Position numbers and translations under genes: made by a program | DNA from: CAZHAC01 sp964383855 | GTDB taxonomy: Bacteria > Chloroflexota > Dormibacteria > Dormibacterales > Dormibacteraceae | Length of the DNA: 63,346 nt | Assembly: GCA_964383855.1 (NCBI GenBank) | Contig: CAYLIP010000005.1 | Span: 1-63,346, forward strand | Direction of reading: 5' to 3' | Shown: piece after piece, positions 8,159 through 16,776 of the stretch | Numbering within the stretch: the stretch's first letter is position 1 | Layout of the letters: every line of letters starts with the position of its first letter | The notes under the pieces: generated by a model | Database searches by the model: none | Told to the model about the DNA's origin: nothing | What the model saw: only the letters and a program-made list of their open reading frames with translations

Positions 8159-9645
8159 GCATCAGGATCCGGCTCTTCGCCGTCGCCGCCGGCATCGTCG
8201 CCGTATCGCTCGTGATGAGCGGCGTCCTGACCTGGGTGCTCGTGCGCCAGCTGGAGGAGCAGAACACGAAGGACAGCCTGGAGGGGATCGCGCTCAGCTA
8301 CACCTTCCAGGTCAACCAGCTGGCTCGCACGACCCGCTCGCCGATCGAGCTGGCCGACCTGCTGACCAACAACGCCTCACCTTCCACGCCGGACCGTGAC
8401 CGGCTGATCGTCCTCGAGCGCCAGAGCACTCGCGTCCTCTACGACAGCGGCTCGCAGCTGGCATACGGGACGCCCCTTTCGCTGAACGTGCCGCAGAAGC
8501 AGCTCTCCGCCGGCAATCTCAGCATCGCCGACATCGAATACGTGTACGGCTTTGCCCGGGTTGCGCCCGGGGGCTACTCGGTCGTGGTCATGCGGCCTCA
8601 GAGCGAGGTCGCGGCGCAGGCCAGCCGGCATTTGCTGCCCAACCTGGTGCTTGCGGGCGGCATCTCGTTGGGCATCGCCTTCCTGCTCGCCCTGCTCGTC
8701 ACGCCAGCCATGACACGGCCGCTGACCGAGCTCGCGGCAGCGTCCGAGGACGTGGCGAGGGGCAACTACGCGCGCCGCGTCAAGTTCTCAGGCTCGGACG
8801 AGATCGGCGTCGTCGGCCAGGCCTTCAACCGGATGGCGGACGCTGTGGAGCGGGCCCGGCAGGCGCAGCGCGAGTTCCTGGCCAACGTGTCGCACGAGCT
8901 GAAGACTCCGCTCACGAGCCTGATCGGCTTCAGCCAGGCCCTGGTCGAGGGCAAGCTGACGCCGGCCGAGCAGCAGCGGGCGGCCACCATCCTCCACGAG
9001 GAGTCAGAGCGGATGCTCCGGATGTCCCAGGAGCTCCTCGACCTGGCTCGCGTGGAGGCCGGCCAGATGCCGATGACGCTCCAGCCGGTCGACCTGCTGG
9101 CCATGCTCAGGCAGGAGCTTGACCTGACGCGGGCCCGCGCCGAGACCCGCCAGCTCGGATTCGACCTCCGAGCGGGAGGCGCGGTGCCGCCGGTGCTGGC
9201 CGACCCCGAGCGCCTGCACCAGGTCCTCGACAACCTGCTCGACAACGCGATCAAGTACGCGCCCTCCGGCAGCAGCGTCGAGGTGGCAGTGGTGGACGCG
9301 GATGCCGACCGCCTGGAGCTGCAGGTCGCCAACCCCGTCGGCAGCCACCGGCCCGACCCGCAGCGGATCTTCGAGCGCTTCTACCGCGGCGACCCCTCCC
9401 GGTCGGCCGCCGGCGGCGTCGGCCTCGGCCTCGCCATCAGCCGCGAGATCGCGGTCCAGATGGGGGGCCGGCTCTGGTGCGAGTTCGACCCCGACGGGCG
9501 CCTGCGCATGCGGTTCGAGATGTGGACCCAGGCCGGCGCGGGGCAGGCGGGCCGGCCGGCCCCGGCGTCCAGCCCCAGGCTGGGCCAGGGGGTGGCGCCG
9601 GGCCAGGCCTTCAGCGGGCCCGAGCTGCCTCCCGCCCGACCCTAG
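8155..9645 (+). CDS. Membrane sensor histidine kinase
   Basis: This HAMP-type kinase has a first membrane helix (about 5-27), an extracytoplasmic sensor of about 130 residues, a second helix (LVLAGGISLGIAFLLALLV), HAMP, the H-box SHELKTPLT with phosphoacceptor His about 247, the N-box DNLLDNAIKYA and the G2 box GGVGLGLAIS. The G1 box is degenerate: VANPVGSHRPDP stands where DxGxG is usual. A proline-rich tail ends the protein. The CTG at 8155 overlaps the regulator stop (CTGA) and gives a tight N-terminus; ATG 8119 is the canonical alternative with a 40-nt overlap. It partners the preceding response regulator; the signal is unknown. Confidence 0.9.
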   Translation: MSIRIRLFAVAAGIVAVSLVMSGVLTWVLVRQLEEQNTKDSLEGIALSYTFQVNQLARTTRSPIELADLLTNNASPSTPDRDRLIVLERQSTRVLYDSGSQLAYGTPLSLNVPQKQLSAGNLSIADIEYVYGFARVAPGGYSVVVMRPQSEVAAQASRHLLPNLVLAGGISLGIAFLLALLVTPAMTRPLTELAAASEDVARGNYARRVKFSGSDEIGVVGQAFNRMADAVERARQAQREFLANVSHELKTPLTSLIGFSQALVEGKLTPAEQQRAATILHEESERMLRMSQELLDLARVEAGQMPMTLQPVDLLAMLRQELDLTRARAETRQLGFDLRAGGAVPPVLADPERLHQVLDNLLDNAIKYAPSGSSVEVAVVDADADRLELQVANPVGSHRPDPQRIFERFYRGDPSRSAAGGVGLGLAISREIAVQMGGRLWCEFDPDGRLRMRFEMWTQAGAGQAGRPAPASSPRLGQGVAPGQAFSGPELPPARP

Positions 9646-9664
9646 CCTGCAGCGGAGCCCCGGT

Positions 9665-11014
9665 TTATTCGCCGGGTGGGAGCACGAGGGCGACCGGGTT
9701 CTCGATCAGCCGCCTGACCTCGGCCAGGAACTGGGCCCCGGTGACCCCGTAGAAGACGCGGTGATCGACGGAGAGCGTCATCCTCATCACCTTGCCGACC
9801 CGGAGCTGGCCGTTGTCGACCACGGGCGCGTCCTTGATCCCGCCAACGGCCAGGATGCCCGCCTCGGGCGGGTTGATGATGGCCTGGAACTCGTCGACGC
9901 CGTACATCCCGAGGTTGGAGATGCTGAAGGTGCCGCCCTCCAGGTCGCCCGGACCGGGCCGGCCCGAGCGGGCGCGCTCGATCACCTGGCGGGCCTCGAT
10001 GGAGATCTGGACCAGGTCCTTCTGATCGCAGTCATGGATCACAGGGACCAGCAGGCCAAGGCCGCGGGCCGGCGGCACGGCGAGCCCGATGTTGACGGCT
10101 CGCTTGCGCTCGAAGTGCCCCTCGACCCAGGAGGCGTTGACCTCCGGGAACCTGAGCAGTGCGAGCGTGCAGGCGCGAACCAGCATGTCGGTCATCGTCA
10201 CCCGGTCGGCGCCAGGGACCGTCTCCTTCAGCTGCTGCCGCATCTTGACCGCCTCTTCCACGTTGGCCTCGACGGTGACGTAGAAGTGCGGGACGGTCGA
10301 CTTGGACTGCGCCATCCGGCGGGCGATGGTCGCCTGCATGCGGGTCGGCTCCTCGACCTCGACGTCGGGGCCGGTCCGCGGCCGGGGGGCCGGCCGCTGC
10401 GGCGGGGCGGCCGGGGCCTGGCGGCTCCCGGCGGCGGCCGCCCGGAGCACATCCTCCTTCACGATCCGGCCCTCAGGCCCGGTGCCCTGGATCGAGGCGA
10501 GGTCGATGCCCTGCTCCTGGGCCATGCGGCGAGCGATGGGGGAGGCCTTGACGCCGTCGCGCTCGCCTCGCTCGCCTCGCTCCACCTGGCCGGCCGGCTG
10601 CGCCGGCTTCTCGGCGGGCTGCCGGTCCGGCTCCCGCTCGGCTTCCCGGGCCGCCGGTGCGTCTCGCTCGGGCGCCTCCTTACCGGCGGCGGCCTCAGGC
10701 TGCTCCTCGTCGGTGGTGGTCCCGGCAGGCTGCTCCTGGGCCGCCGCGCGCTCGGCTTGCGCAGGCTCCGCCTTGGGCGGCGCCTCGGCGCCGATGGTGG
10801 CGATCAGCCGGCCCACGGCCACCGCCTCGCCCTTGGCGACGACGATGTGGAGCGGCCCGTCGGCCTCGGCCTCGATCTCGAAGCTGGCTTTGTCGGACTC
10901 GATCTCGGCGATCGGCTCGCCGCGCTTGACTTCCTGGCCGTCCTCCACCTTCCAATCGAGCACGGTGCCCTCCTCCATGGTGTCGGAGAGCTTGGGCATG
11001 TTTACGTCAGGCAT
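9665..11014 (-). CDS. pdhC: Dihydrolipoamide acyltransferase, E2 of a 2-oxoacid dehydrogenase complex
   Basis: This 449-residue E2 has an N-terminal lipoyl domain (residues 1-77; lipoylated Lys42 in ESDKASF), an Ala/Pro/Glu-rich linker, a peripheral-subunit-binding domain (KASPIARRMAQEQGIDL, about 180-215) and a C-terminal acyltransferase domain. The catalytic His motif is DHRVFYG, a variant also known in plastid and cyanobacterial E2s (DHRVxYGA) in place of DHRxxDG. It forms the complex core and moves acetyl groups to CoA. It is the last gene of the operon, 50 nt after pdhB. Substrate as pyruvate is inferred from the E1 type. Confidence 0.93.
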   Translation of the reverse strand: MPDVNMPKLSDTMEEGTVLDWKVEDGQEVKRGEPIAEIESDKASFEIEAEADGPLHIVVAKGEAVAVGRLIATIGAEAPPKAEPAQAERAAAQEQPAGTTTDEEQPEAAAGKEAPERDAPAAREAEREPDRQPAEKPAQPAGQVERGERGERDGVKASPIARRMAQEQGIDLASIQGTGPEGRIVKEDVLRAAAAGSRQAPAAPPQRPAPRPRTGPDVEVEEPTRMQATIARRMAQSKSTVPHFYVTVEANVEEAVKMRQQLKETVPGADRVTMTDMLVRACTLALLRFPEVNASWVEGHFERKRAVNIGLAVPPARGLGLLVPVIHDCDQKDLVQISIEARQVIERARSGRPGPGDLEGGTFSISNLGMYGVDEFQAIINPPEAGILAVGGIKDAPVVDNGQLRVGKVMRMTLSVDHRVFYGVTGAQFLAEVRRLIENPVALVLPPGE

Positions 11015-11064
11015 CTACCGCCTCCACATCGGCCGCATGACGCGGGTTCTGATTGCCGGCATTT

Positions 11065-12054
11065 CTAGTTGGCCCCGCTGCGGCCGATCGTCTTGAGAGC
11101 CATCCGCACGATGTCGTCGGTGGAGGGGATGGCGGCCTTCTCCAGCTGCTGGTTGTAGGGCATCGGCACCTCGGCGCCGCCCAGGCGCAGGATGGGCGCG
11201 TCCAGGTAGTCGAAGCACCGCTCCTGGATGCCGGCCGCGATCTCGCCGCCGACGCCGTAGGTGGGCCAGCCCTCCTCGACCACCAGCAGCCGGTTGGTCT
11301 TCTTGACCGACTCCGTGATGGCCGGCCAGTCGATCGGCCGGATCGAGCGGAGGTCGATCACCTCGGCGTCCACGTCCTGCTCCTCCAGCGTCTGTGCGGC
11401 CAGGTTGGCCAGCACGGCCTGCCTGGAGACGCCGACGATCGTGAGGTCGGAGCCCTCGCGCCGGATCGCGGCCCGGCCCAGCGGCGTCGTGTAGTCGGTC
11501 TCGGGCACCTCGCCCCGCAGGTTGTACAGCGACATCGACTCGAGGAACATCACGGGGTCGTTGTTGCGGATGGCCGACTTGAGCATGCCCTTGGCGTCCT
11601 CGGGCGTTGTCGGCGCAACGGTGACCAGCCCCGGGATGGCCCCGTAGAGATTCTCGAAGGAATGGGAGTGCTGGGAGGAGAGCTGGTGTCCGGCGCCTCC
11701 AGGCATTCGGATGACCATGGGTACGCCCACCTCGCCGCCGAACATGTAGCGGATCTTGGCGGCGTTCTGGACGATCTGGTCGAAGGCGACCAGCGAGAAG
11801 TTGACCGTCATCAGCTCCACGACCGGGCGGAGCCCGGTCATGGCGGCGCCGATGGCGGAGCCGACGATCACCTCCTCGGCGATCGGCGCGTCCACGACCC
11901 GCATGTCTCCGTACTTGTCGAGCAGGCCCTCGGTGACGCGGTAGGCGCCGCCGAAGAGTCCGATATCCTCACCGATCAGGAAGACCTTGTCGTCGCGCTC
12001 CATCTCCTCGTCGAGGGCCTCCCGGAGCGCCTGGCGCATGAGACGCTCAGCCAC
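11065..12054 (-). CDS. pdhB: Pyruvate dehydrogenase E1 beta subunit
   Basis: The 329-residue protein matches the full E1-beta family: pyrimidine-binding domain with GEDIGLFGG and DAPIAEE, LMTVNFSLVAFDQIVQNAAK, RMPGGAGHQLSSQHSHSFE, and a transketolase C-terminal domain (LRSIRPIDWPAITESVKKTNRLLVVEEGW). With E1-alpha it forms the thiamine-diphosphate heterotetramer that decarboxylates pyruvate and acylates the E2 lipoyl group. Its ATG overlaps the stop of the E3-E1alpha fusion by 8 nt, so all E1 parts are co-translated. Confidence 0.96.
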   Translation of the reverse strand: MAERLMRQALREALDEEMERDDKVFLIGEDIGLFGGAYRVTEGLLDKYGDMRVVDAPIAEEVIVGSAIGAAMTGLRPVVELMTVNFSLVAFDQIVQNAAKIRYMFGGEVGVPMVIRMPGGAGHQLSSQHSHSFENLYGAIPGLVTVAPTTPEDAKGMLKSAIRNNDPVMFLESMSLYNLRGEVPETDYTTPLGRAAIRREGSDLTIVGVSRQAVLANLAAQTLEEQDVDAEVIDLRSIRPIDWPAITESVKKTNRLLVVEEGWPTYGVGGEIAAGIQERCFDYLDAPILRLGGAEVPMPYNQQLEKAAIPSTDDIVRMALKTIGRSGAN

Positions 12055-14650
12055 GGAAGAGCGCCTCCGAGTCCTCGCTGTAAAGGAAGCGGTAGAGCTC
12101 CTCGACCGGCGGGTTGGAGCTCTTGTCGGCGAACTTCACGACCTCGTCGATCTCGTTCTCGACCTCCTCCCGGATGCGCTTGAGGTCGTCCTCGGTGGCG
12201 ACCTTCGCCTCCTCCAGCTGGTGCTCGAAGAGCACCACCGGGTCCGACTTGAGCCACTTCTTCTTCTCCTCGTCCGACCGGTACTTGTCGGGGTCGACGA
12301 CGGAGTGGCCCTTGAAGCGGTAGTTGACCGCCTCGATGAAGCGCGGCTGGGAGTCGTCCCGGGTCTTCTCGACGAACTCCCTGGTCTGCTTGATGACGCC
12401 GAGCAGGTCCATGCCGTCGATCCGCACCGACTCCATGTCGTAGGCGCAGGCCTTCCTGTACATCTCCTTGACCGCCGAGGCGCGCTCGACCGCGGTGCCC
12501 ATGCCGTACTGGTTGTTGATGCAGAACCAGATCACCGGCAGCCCGAAGACCTTGGAGAAGTTGAGCGATTCGTTGAAGGCGCCGATGTTGGTGGCGCCGT
12601 CGCCGAACATGCAGAAGACGACGTCCTTCTCCTTCCGGTACTTGATCGAGAAGGCGGCGCCGGTGGCGAGCGGCAGGTGGCCGCCGACGATGCCGTAGCC
12701 GCCCATGAACCGGTGGCTGTAGTCGAAGATGTGCATCGACCCGCCGCGACCGTGGGCGACGCCGCCCTCGCGACCGAAGAGCTCCGCCATCACCGCCTTC
12801 GGGTCCACGCCGCGGGCGATCGCGTGGCCGTGCTCGCGGTAGCTCGTGTAGATGTAGTCGCCCGGCTTGAGCGGCACGATGCCGCCGACCACGGTCGCCT
12901 CCTCGCCCAGGTTCAGGTGGCAGTAGCCGCCGATCTTGGCGTGCGTGTACTCGAGCTGCGCCCGCTCCTCGAAGCGCCGGATCAGGAACATCAGGCGGTA
13001 GAGCTTGAGCAGGTCACCCCGGTCCTGCGGGCGGACCTCGATCTGCGAGGGATCCCCGTCGAACTCGAGCGCCGGCCGCGCGGGCTTGGGCATCCGCCCG
13101 GCATCGGACGGAGGCCGGCCGCTTCCGTTGCCCTGGGCGGCCCCGCGTCCGCCTTCCTGGCCTTCCCCCGCAGAACGAGGTGAGGAGCCCACATCTGCCT
13201 TTGCCACTGGCGCCGTCTCCTTGGGATTCTCCGACCGCGCCGCCGCTCGCGGCGCCGGTTCGCTGCGCTTCCGGTTCGGGATGTCGATGGCGCGGCCCTC
13301 GGCGGCGAGCGCCGCCTGGAGGAGCGACTCCGCCATCGTCGGGTGAGCGTGGATGGTGAGGTCGAGCTCGTCGACCGTCAGCCGCTGCTGCACGGCCAGC
13401 GTCGCCTCGGCGATCACATCGCTGGCCCGCGGGCCGACGAGGGCGACGCCGAGGATGGTTCCCTCCCGGGCATCGGCCACGACCTTGGCTGCGCCCTCGG
13501 GCTGGCCCAGGGTGAGTGCCCGCGCCGAGGCGGCGAGCGGGAAGCGGCCCACCGAGACGTCGATGCCCGCCTCGCGGGCGTCCTTCTCGGTCATGCCCAC
13601 GTTGGCGATCTCGGGGTCGGTGTAGATGCAGTTGGGGACCGCGTGGTAATCGGGCTTGCGGTCCTTGTGGCCGGCGATGTTCTCGACCGCGCACACACCC
13701 TCGTAGGAGGCGACGTGCGCGAGCATGATGCCGCCGATCACGTCGCCGATCGCCCAGACGCCGTCGACGCTGGTGCGCAGGTGATCGTCGACGACCACCC
13801 GACCCTTCTCGGTCTCGACGCCGAGCTCCTCCAGCCCGAGGCCATCGCTGAACGCCCGCCGGCCCGTGGCCAGCAGGACGACGTCGGCGTCGGCCTTGCG
13901 CTGCTCCCCACCGGCTTCGAAGACCACGCCCAGACCGCCCTTTGCCTTCTTCACCTCGGAGACCCTGGCCTCGGTGACGACCTGGCCGCCAAGGCCCTTG
14001 AAGTGCTTGACGTAGAGCCCGACCAGGTCCGCCTCGACCATGGGGAGGATCTGCGGCATCATCTCGAGGACGGTGACCTCGGTGCCCAGGCTGGCGAAGA
14101 GGGCGCCCCACTCCATCCCGACCACACCGCCGCCGATCACGGCCAGGCGCCTGGGCACCTCCTGGAGCTCCAGGATCTGGTCGGAGTTGATCGTGTGCTC
14201 GACGCCCTTGATGGGGATGGTCGCCGGGGCCGAGCCGGTCGCGATCACGATGTCCTTGGCCGTCACTTCCTGCTCGCCGACCTTCAGCCGGTCGCGCCCG
14301 GTGAGGGTGCCAAGACCCTTGAGCACGGTCACGCCGCCCGCCTTCATCAGGCTCCCGATGCCCTTGCTGAGCTGGTCGACCACCTTGTCCCGGCGCTGAT
14401 TGGCAGCCTGCATGTTGAAGCTGATGCCGGAGGCCTCGACGCCGAAGGCGGCGCCGTCGCGCAGCGCGTGATAGAGCTCCGACGACTGGAGCATGGCCTT
14501 GGTGGGGATGCAGCCGCGAATGGTGCAGGTGCCGCCCAGGCGGTCCTTCTCCACGATCGCCGTGCGGGCGCCCAGCTGCGCGGCGCGGAGCGCGGCCACG
14601 TAGCCGCCGGGCCCACCGCCGACGATCACGACATCGAAGCTATCTGCCAA
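12047..14650 (-). CDS. lpd-pdhA: Fused dihydrolipoamide dehydrogenase (E3) - pyruvate dehydrogenase E1 alpha
   Basis: One uninterrupted reading frame of 867 residues joins two enzymes. Residues 1 to about 458 are a complete E3: FAD motif IVGGGPGGYVAA, redox pair GGTCTIRGCIPTK, NAD motif IGGGVVGMEWG, and C-terminal HAHPTMAE. A low-complexity linker of roughly 90 residues follows. Residues about 547-867 are a full E1-alpha with HGHAIARG, HGRGGSMHI and the TPP motif GDGATNIGAFNES ending in INN. TTG 14650 follows GGAG by 7 nt; nadE ends 22 nt upstream. Separate E3 and E1-alpha genes are the rule. A MPKPARP start inside the linker could also allow some separate E1-alpha. Confidence 0.93.
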   Translation of the reverse strand: MADSFDVVIVGGGPGGYVAALRAAQLGARTAIVEKDRLGGTCTIRGCIPTKAMLQSSELYHALRDGAAFGVEASGISFNMQAANQRRDKVVDQLSKGIGSLMKAGGVTVLKGLGTLTGRDRLKVGEQEVTAKDIVIATGSAPATIPIKGVEHTINSDQILELQEVPRRLAVIGGGVVGMEWGALFASLGTEVTVLEMMPQILPMVEADLVGLYVKHFKGLGGQVVTEARVSEVKKAKGGLGVVFEAGGEQRKADADVVLLATGRRAFSDGLGLEELGVETEKGRVVVDDHLRTSVDGVWAIGDVIGGIMLAHVASYEGVCAVENIAGHKDRKPDYHAVPNCIYTDPEIANVGMTEKDAREAGIDVSVGRFPLAASARALTLGQPEGAAKVVADAREGTILGVALVGPRASDVIAEATLAVQQRLTVDELDLTIHAHPTMAESLLQAALAAEGRAIDIPNRKRSEPAPRAAARSENPKETAPVAKADVGSSPRSAGEGQEGGRGAAQGNGSGRPPSDAGRMPKPARPALEFDGDPSQIEVRPQDRGDLLKLYRLMFLIRRFEERAQLEYTHAKIGGYCHLNLGEEATVVGGIVPLKPGDYIYTSYREHGHAIARGVDPKAVMAELFGREGGVAHGRGGSMHIFDYSHRFMGGYGIVGGHLPLATGAAFSIKYRKEKDVVFCMFGDGATNIGAFNESLNFSKVFGLPVIWFCINNQYGMGTAVERASAVKEMYRKACAYDMESVRIDGMDLLGVIKQTREFVEKTRDDSQPRFIEAVNYRFKGHSVVDPDKYRSDEEKKKWLKSDPVVLFEHQLEEAKVATEDDLKRIREEVENEIDEVVKFADKSSNPPVEELYRFLYSEDSEALFRG

Positions 14651-14672
14651 GCACCATCTCCGATCTTGGAGT

Positions 14673-16487
14673 CTACTTGCGGACCCGCCGCTGACCGCGG
14701 GGGAGGGTCCGCTGGGGCGGCGCCTGCTCGCCGTCGGGCCGGTAGCGGTTCGAGATCGGCATCCGCCGGTCACGGCCGAACGCGCGGGCGGTGACCTTGA
14801 TCCCGGGCGGCGCCTGCCGGCGCTTGTACTCGCTGGCGTCGACCAGCTGAATGACGCGCTTGACGTGCGCCGGGTCGTGGCCCGCCGCGACCAGTTCCTC
14901 GGCGCTGCGGTCGTCCTCGACGTACCCCTGCAGGATGGGATCGAGCACCGCGTAGGCGGGCAGGCTGTCCTCGTCCCTCTGGTCGGGCCGCAGCTCCGCG
15001 GTGGGCGCCTTGTTCATGACACTCTCCGGGATGGCTCCCGGCTCGAGCGAGTTGCGGTAGCGGCAGAGCTCGTAGACGAGCGTCTTCGGGATGTCCTTGA
15101 GAACCGCGAAGCCGCCCGCCATGTCGCCGTAGAGCGTGCAGTAGCCGGTCGCCAGCTCCGACTTGTTGCCGGTGGTGAGCAGCAGCCAGCCGAACTTGTT
15201 GGAGAGCGCCATCAGGAGGACGCCGCGCACGCGGGCCTGCAGGTTCTCCTCGGTGACGTCCGGCTCGGTGCCCTCGAAGGGACCGGCCAGCGTTTTCACC
15301 AGCGCTTGAAAGGCGTCCTTGATGGGGAGCGTGAAGGTCGGGATGCCGAGCGCCCGGGCCAGTTCGGCGGCGTCCCTGACCGAGCCCTCGGAGCTGTACA
15401 TCGAGGGCATCAGGACGCCGGTGACGTTGTCCCGGCCGAGCGCGTCAACCGCCACCGCGGCGGTCAGCGAGGAGTCGATGCCGCCGGAAAGGCCGACCAC
15501 CGCCTTCCCGTAGGGGCTGGCCTTGGCCAGGTAGTCCCGAGTCCCGACGACGAGCGCGCGGTAGACCTCGGCCACGCCCTCCAGCGGCCGCGTGATCGGC
15601 TGCCGGTGCTCGCGCCGGGGACCATGCAGCGGGCGGTCGCTGACGACCACCTCGGCAACGTCGAGGCCCAGGTGAACCGGGGGCGGCCCCTGAGCCTCCT
15701 GGCGAAGGCGGGTGTCGTGCAGCCGCTCGCCGAACACCGAGCCCAGGTCCAGATCGGCGACCAGCAGCTCCTCCTCGAAGGAGGCGGCGTGGGCGACCAG
15801 CGAGCCGTCGGGGTCGAAAACCAGGCTGTTGCCGTCGAAGACCAGCTCATCCTGGCCGCCGACCGCGTTGACCCAGGCCAGGAAGGCCCGCGAATCCATG
15901 GCGCGGGTGGCGATCATGGTCTCCCGGTTCTGGCGCTTGCCGCGGTGGTAGGGCGAGCCGTTGATGTTGACCAGGAGCTCGCATCCGAGCTGTGCCTGCA
16001 GCGATACCGGCCCCGCCGGGTACCAGGCGTCCTCGCAGATGGAGACGCCGATGCGCACGCCGCCGAACTCGAAGATGGGGCAGGAGCTCCCCCGCTGGAA
16101 GTAGCGCTCCTCGTCGAAGACGCCGTAGTTGGGCAGGTAGACCTTGTGGTAGACGCCCTTGACCTCGCCGTCGTGGCAGAAGGCGGCGGCGTTGTGGATG
16201 TCGAGCCGGAGGTCGACGAAGCCGGTTATGACGGCGATGCCACGGCTCTCGGCGGCCAGCTTCTCCAGGTGCTTCAGGTTGTCCCGGATGAAGCTCGGCT
16301 TGAGCAGCAGGTCCTCGGGCGGATAGCCGGTGATGCAAAGCTCCGGAAAGACCACGAGGTCGGCCTTCTCCTCGCGCGCCCGCTCGATCCACTCCAGCAT
16401 GCGGCGGGTGTTGCCGTCGAGATCGCCAACCGTGGCGTTGAATTGAGCCAGGGCGACCCGGATCGGGCGCAGCGCGGTCGTCTCCAC
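14673..16487 (-). CDS. nadE: Glutamine-dependent NAD+ synthetase
   Basis: NadE makes NAD+ from deamido-NAD+, ATP and glutamine. The N-terminal nitrilase-type glutaminase shows its triad: Glu in FPELCITGYPPEDLL, Lys in HKVYLPNYGVFDE and Cys in SICEDAWYPAGP. The C-terminal synthetase has the PP-loop GLSGGIDSSLTAA, TTGNKSELATGY and a basic tail. GTG 16487 is chosen to leave room for the divergent gene; ATG 16523 is an alternative that would overlap the opposite start codon. It lies 22 nt upstream of the E3-E1alpha gene, so NAD supply is tied to the pyruvate dehydrogenase operon. Confidence 0.95.
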   Translation of the reverse strand: METTALRPIRVALAQFNATVGDLDGNTRRMLEWIERAREEKADLVVFPELCITGYPPEDLLLKPSFIRDNLKHLEKLAAESRGIAVITGFVDLRLDIHNAAAFCHDGEVKGVYHKVYLPNYGVFDEERYFQRGSSCPIFEFGGVRIGVSICEDAWYPAGPVSLQAQLGCELLVNINGSPYHRGKRQNRETMIATRAMDSRAFLAWVNAVGGQDELVFDGNSLVFDPDGSLVAHAASFEEELLVADLDLGSVFGERLHDTRLRQEAQGPPPVHLGLDVAEVVVSDRPLHGPRREHRQPITRPLEGVAEVYRALVVGTRDYLAKASPYGKAVVGLSGGIDSSLTAAVAVDALGRDNVTGVLMPSMYSSEGSVRDAAELARALGIPTFTLPIKDAFQALVKTLAGPFEGTEPDVTEENLQARVRGVLLMALSNKFGWLLLTTGNKSELATGYCTLYGDMAGGFAVLKDIPKTLVYELCRYRNSLEPGAIPESVMNKAPTAELRPDQRDEDSLPAYAVLDPILQGYVEDDRSAEELVAAGHDPAHVKRVIQLVDASEYKRRQAPPGIKVTARAFGRDRRMPISNRYRPDGEQAPPQRTLPRGQRRVRK

Positions 16488-16521
16488 GGCTTCATTCTGA
16501 TCGTGCGGGGTCCCCGCTAGC

Positions 16522-16767
16522 ATGGGGGCGGTGCGCGTGACGATCCTTCCGGACCGGGAGACGCGGCAGGTCGAGGCGGCCGACGTCGGCGCCCTGCTGA
16601 GGGCGCTCGGCCTTCACCAGGACGCCTACCTGGTGGTGCGCGGCGACGAGATCCTGACCCGCGACGTGCGGCTGGCCGCGGACGACGCGGTCGAGGTCAT
16701 CCCCGTGATCAGCGGCGGCTCCGCGCGCCCGGCCCGCGGCCGCGACGCTCGCGGGGAGGGCGTCTAG
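16522..16767 (+). CDS. ThiS/MoaD/TtuB-like sulfur-carrier protein with a C-terminal tail
   Basis: This 81-residue protein has a ubiquitin-like beta-grasp pattern (VRVTILPDRETRQVEA, ADVGALLRALGL, YLVVRGDEILTRDVRLAADDAVEVIPVISGG). In ThiS, MoaD and TtuB the Gly-Gly is the extreme C-terminus, where sulfur is loaded as thiocarboxylate. Here Gly65-Gly66 is followed by 15 residues rich in Arg, so the carrier would need trimming or does not work by this chemistry. The TtuA-like thiolase starts 9 nt downstream, making a TtuB-like role the best guess. ATG 16522 has GGGG about 10 nt upstream; GTG 16531 is an alternative. Confidence 0.75.
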   Translation: MGAVRVTILPDRETRQVEAADVGALLRALGLHQDAYLVVRGDEILTRDVRLAADDAVEVIPVISGGSARPARGRDARGEGV

Positions 16768-16776
16768 GGGCCGGCC

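Noticed and set aside
9665..11014. E2 with a missing catalytic aspartate (DHRVFYG)
   Set aside because: The DHRVxYGA form is a known variant of active plastid and cyanobacterial E2 enzymes, so it is not evidence of inactivity.
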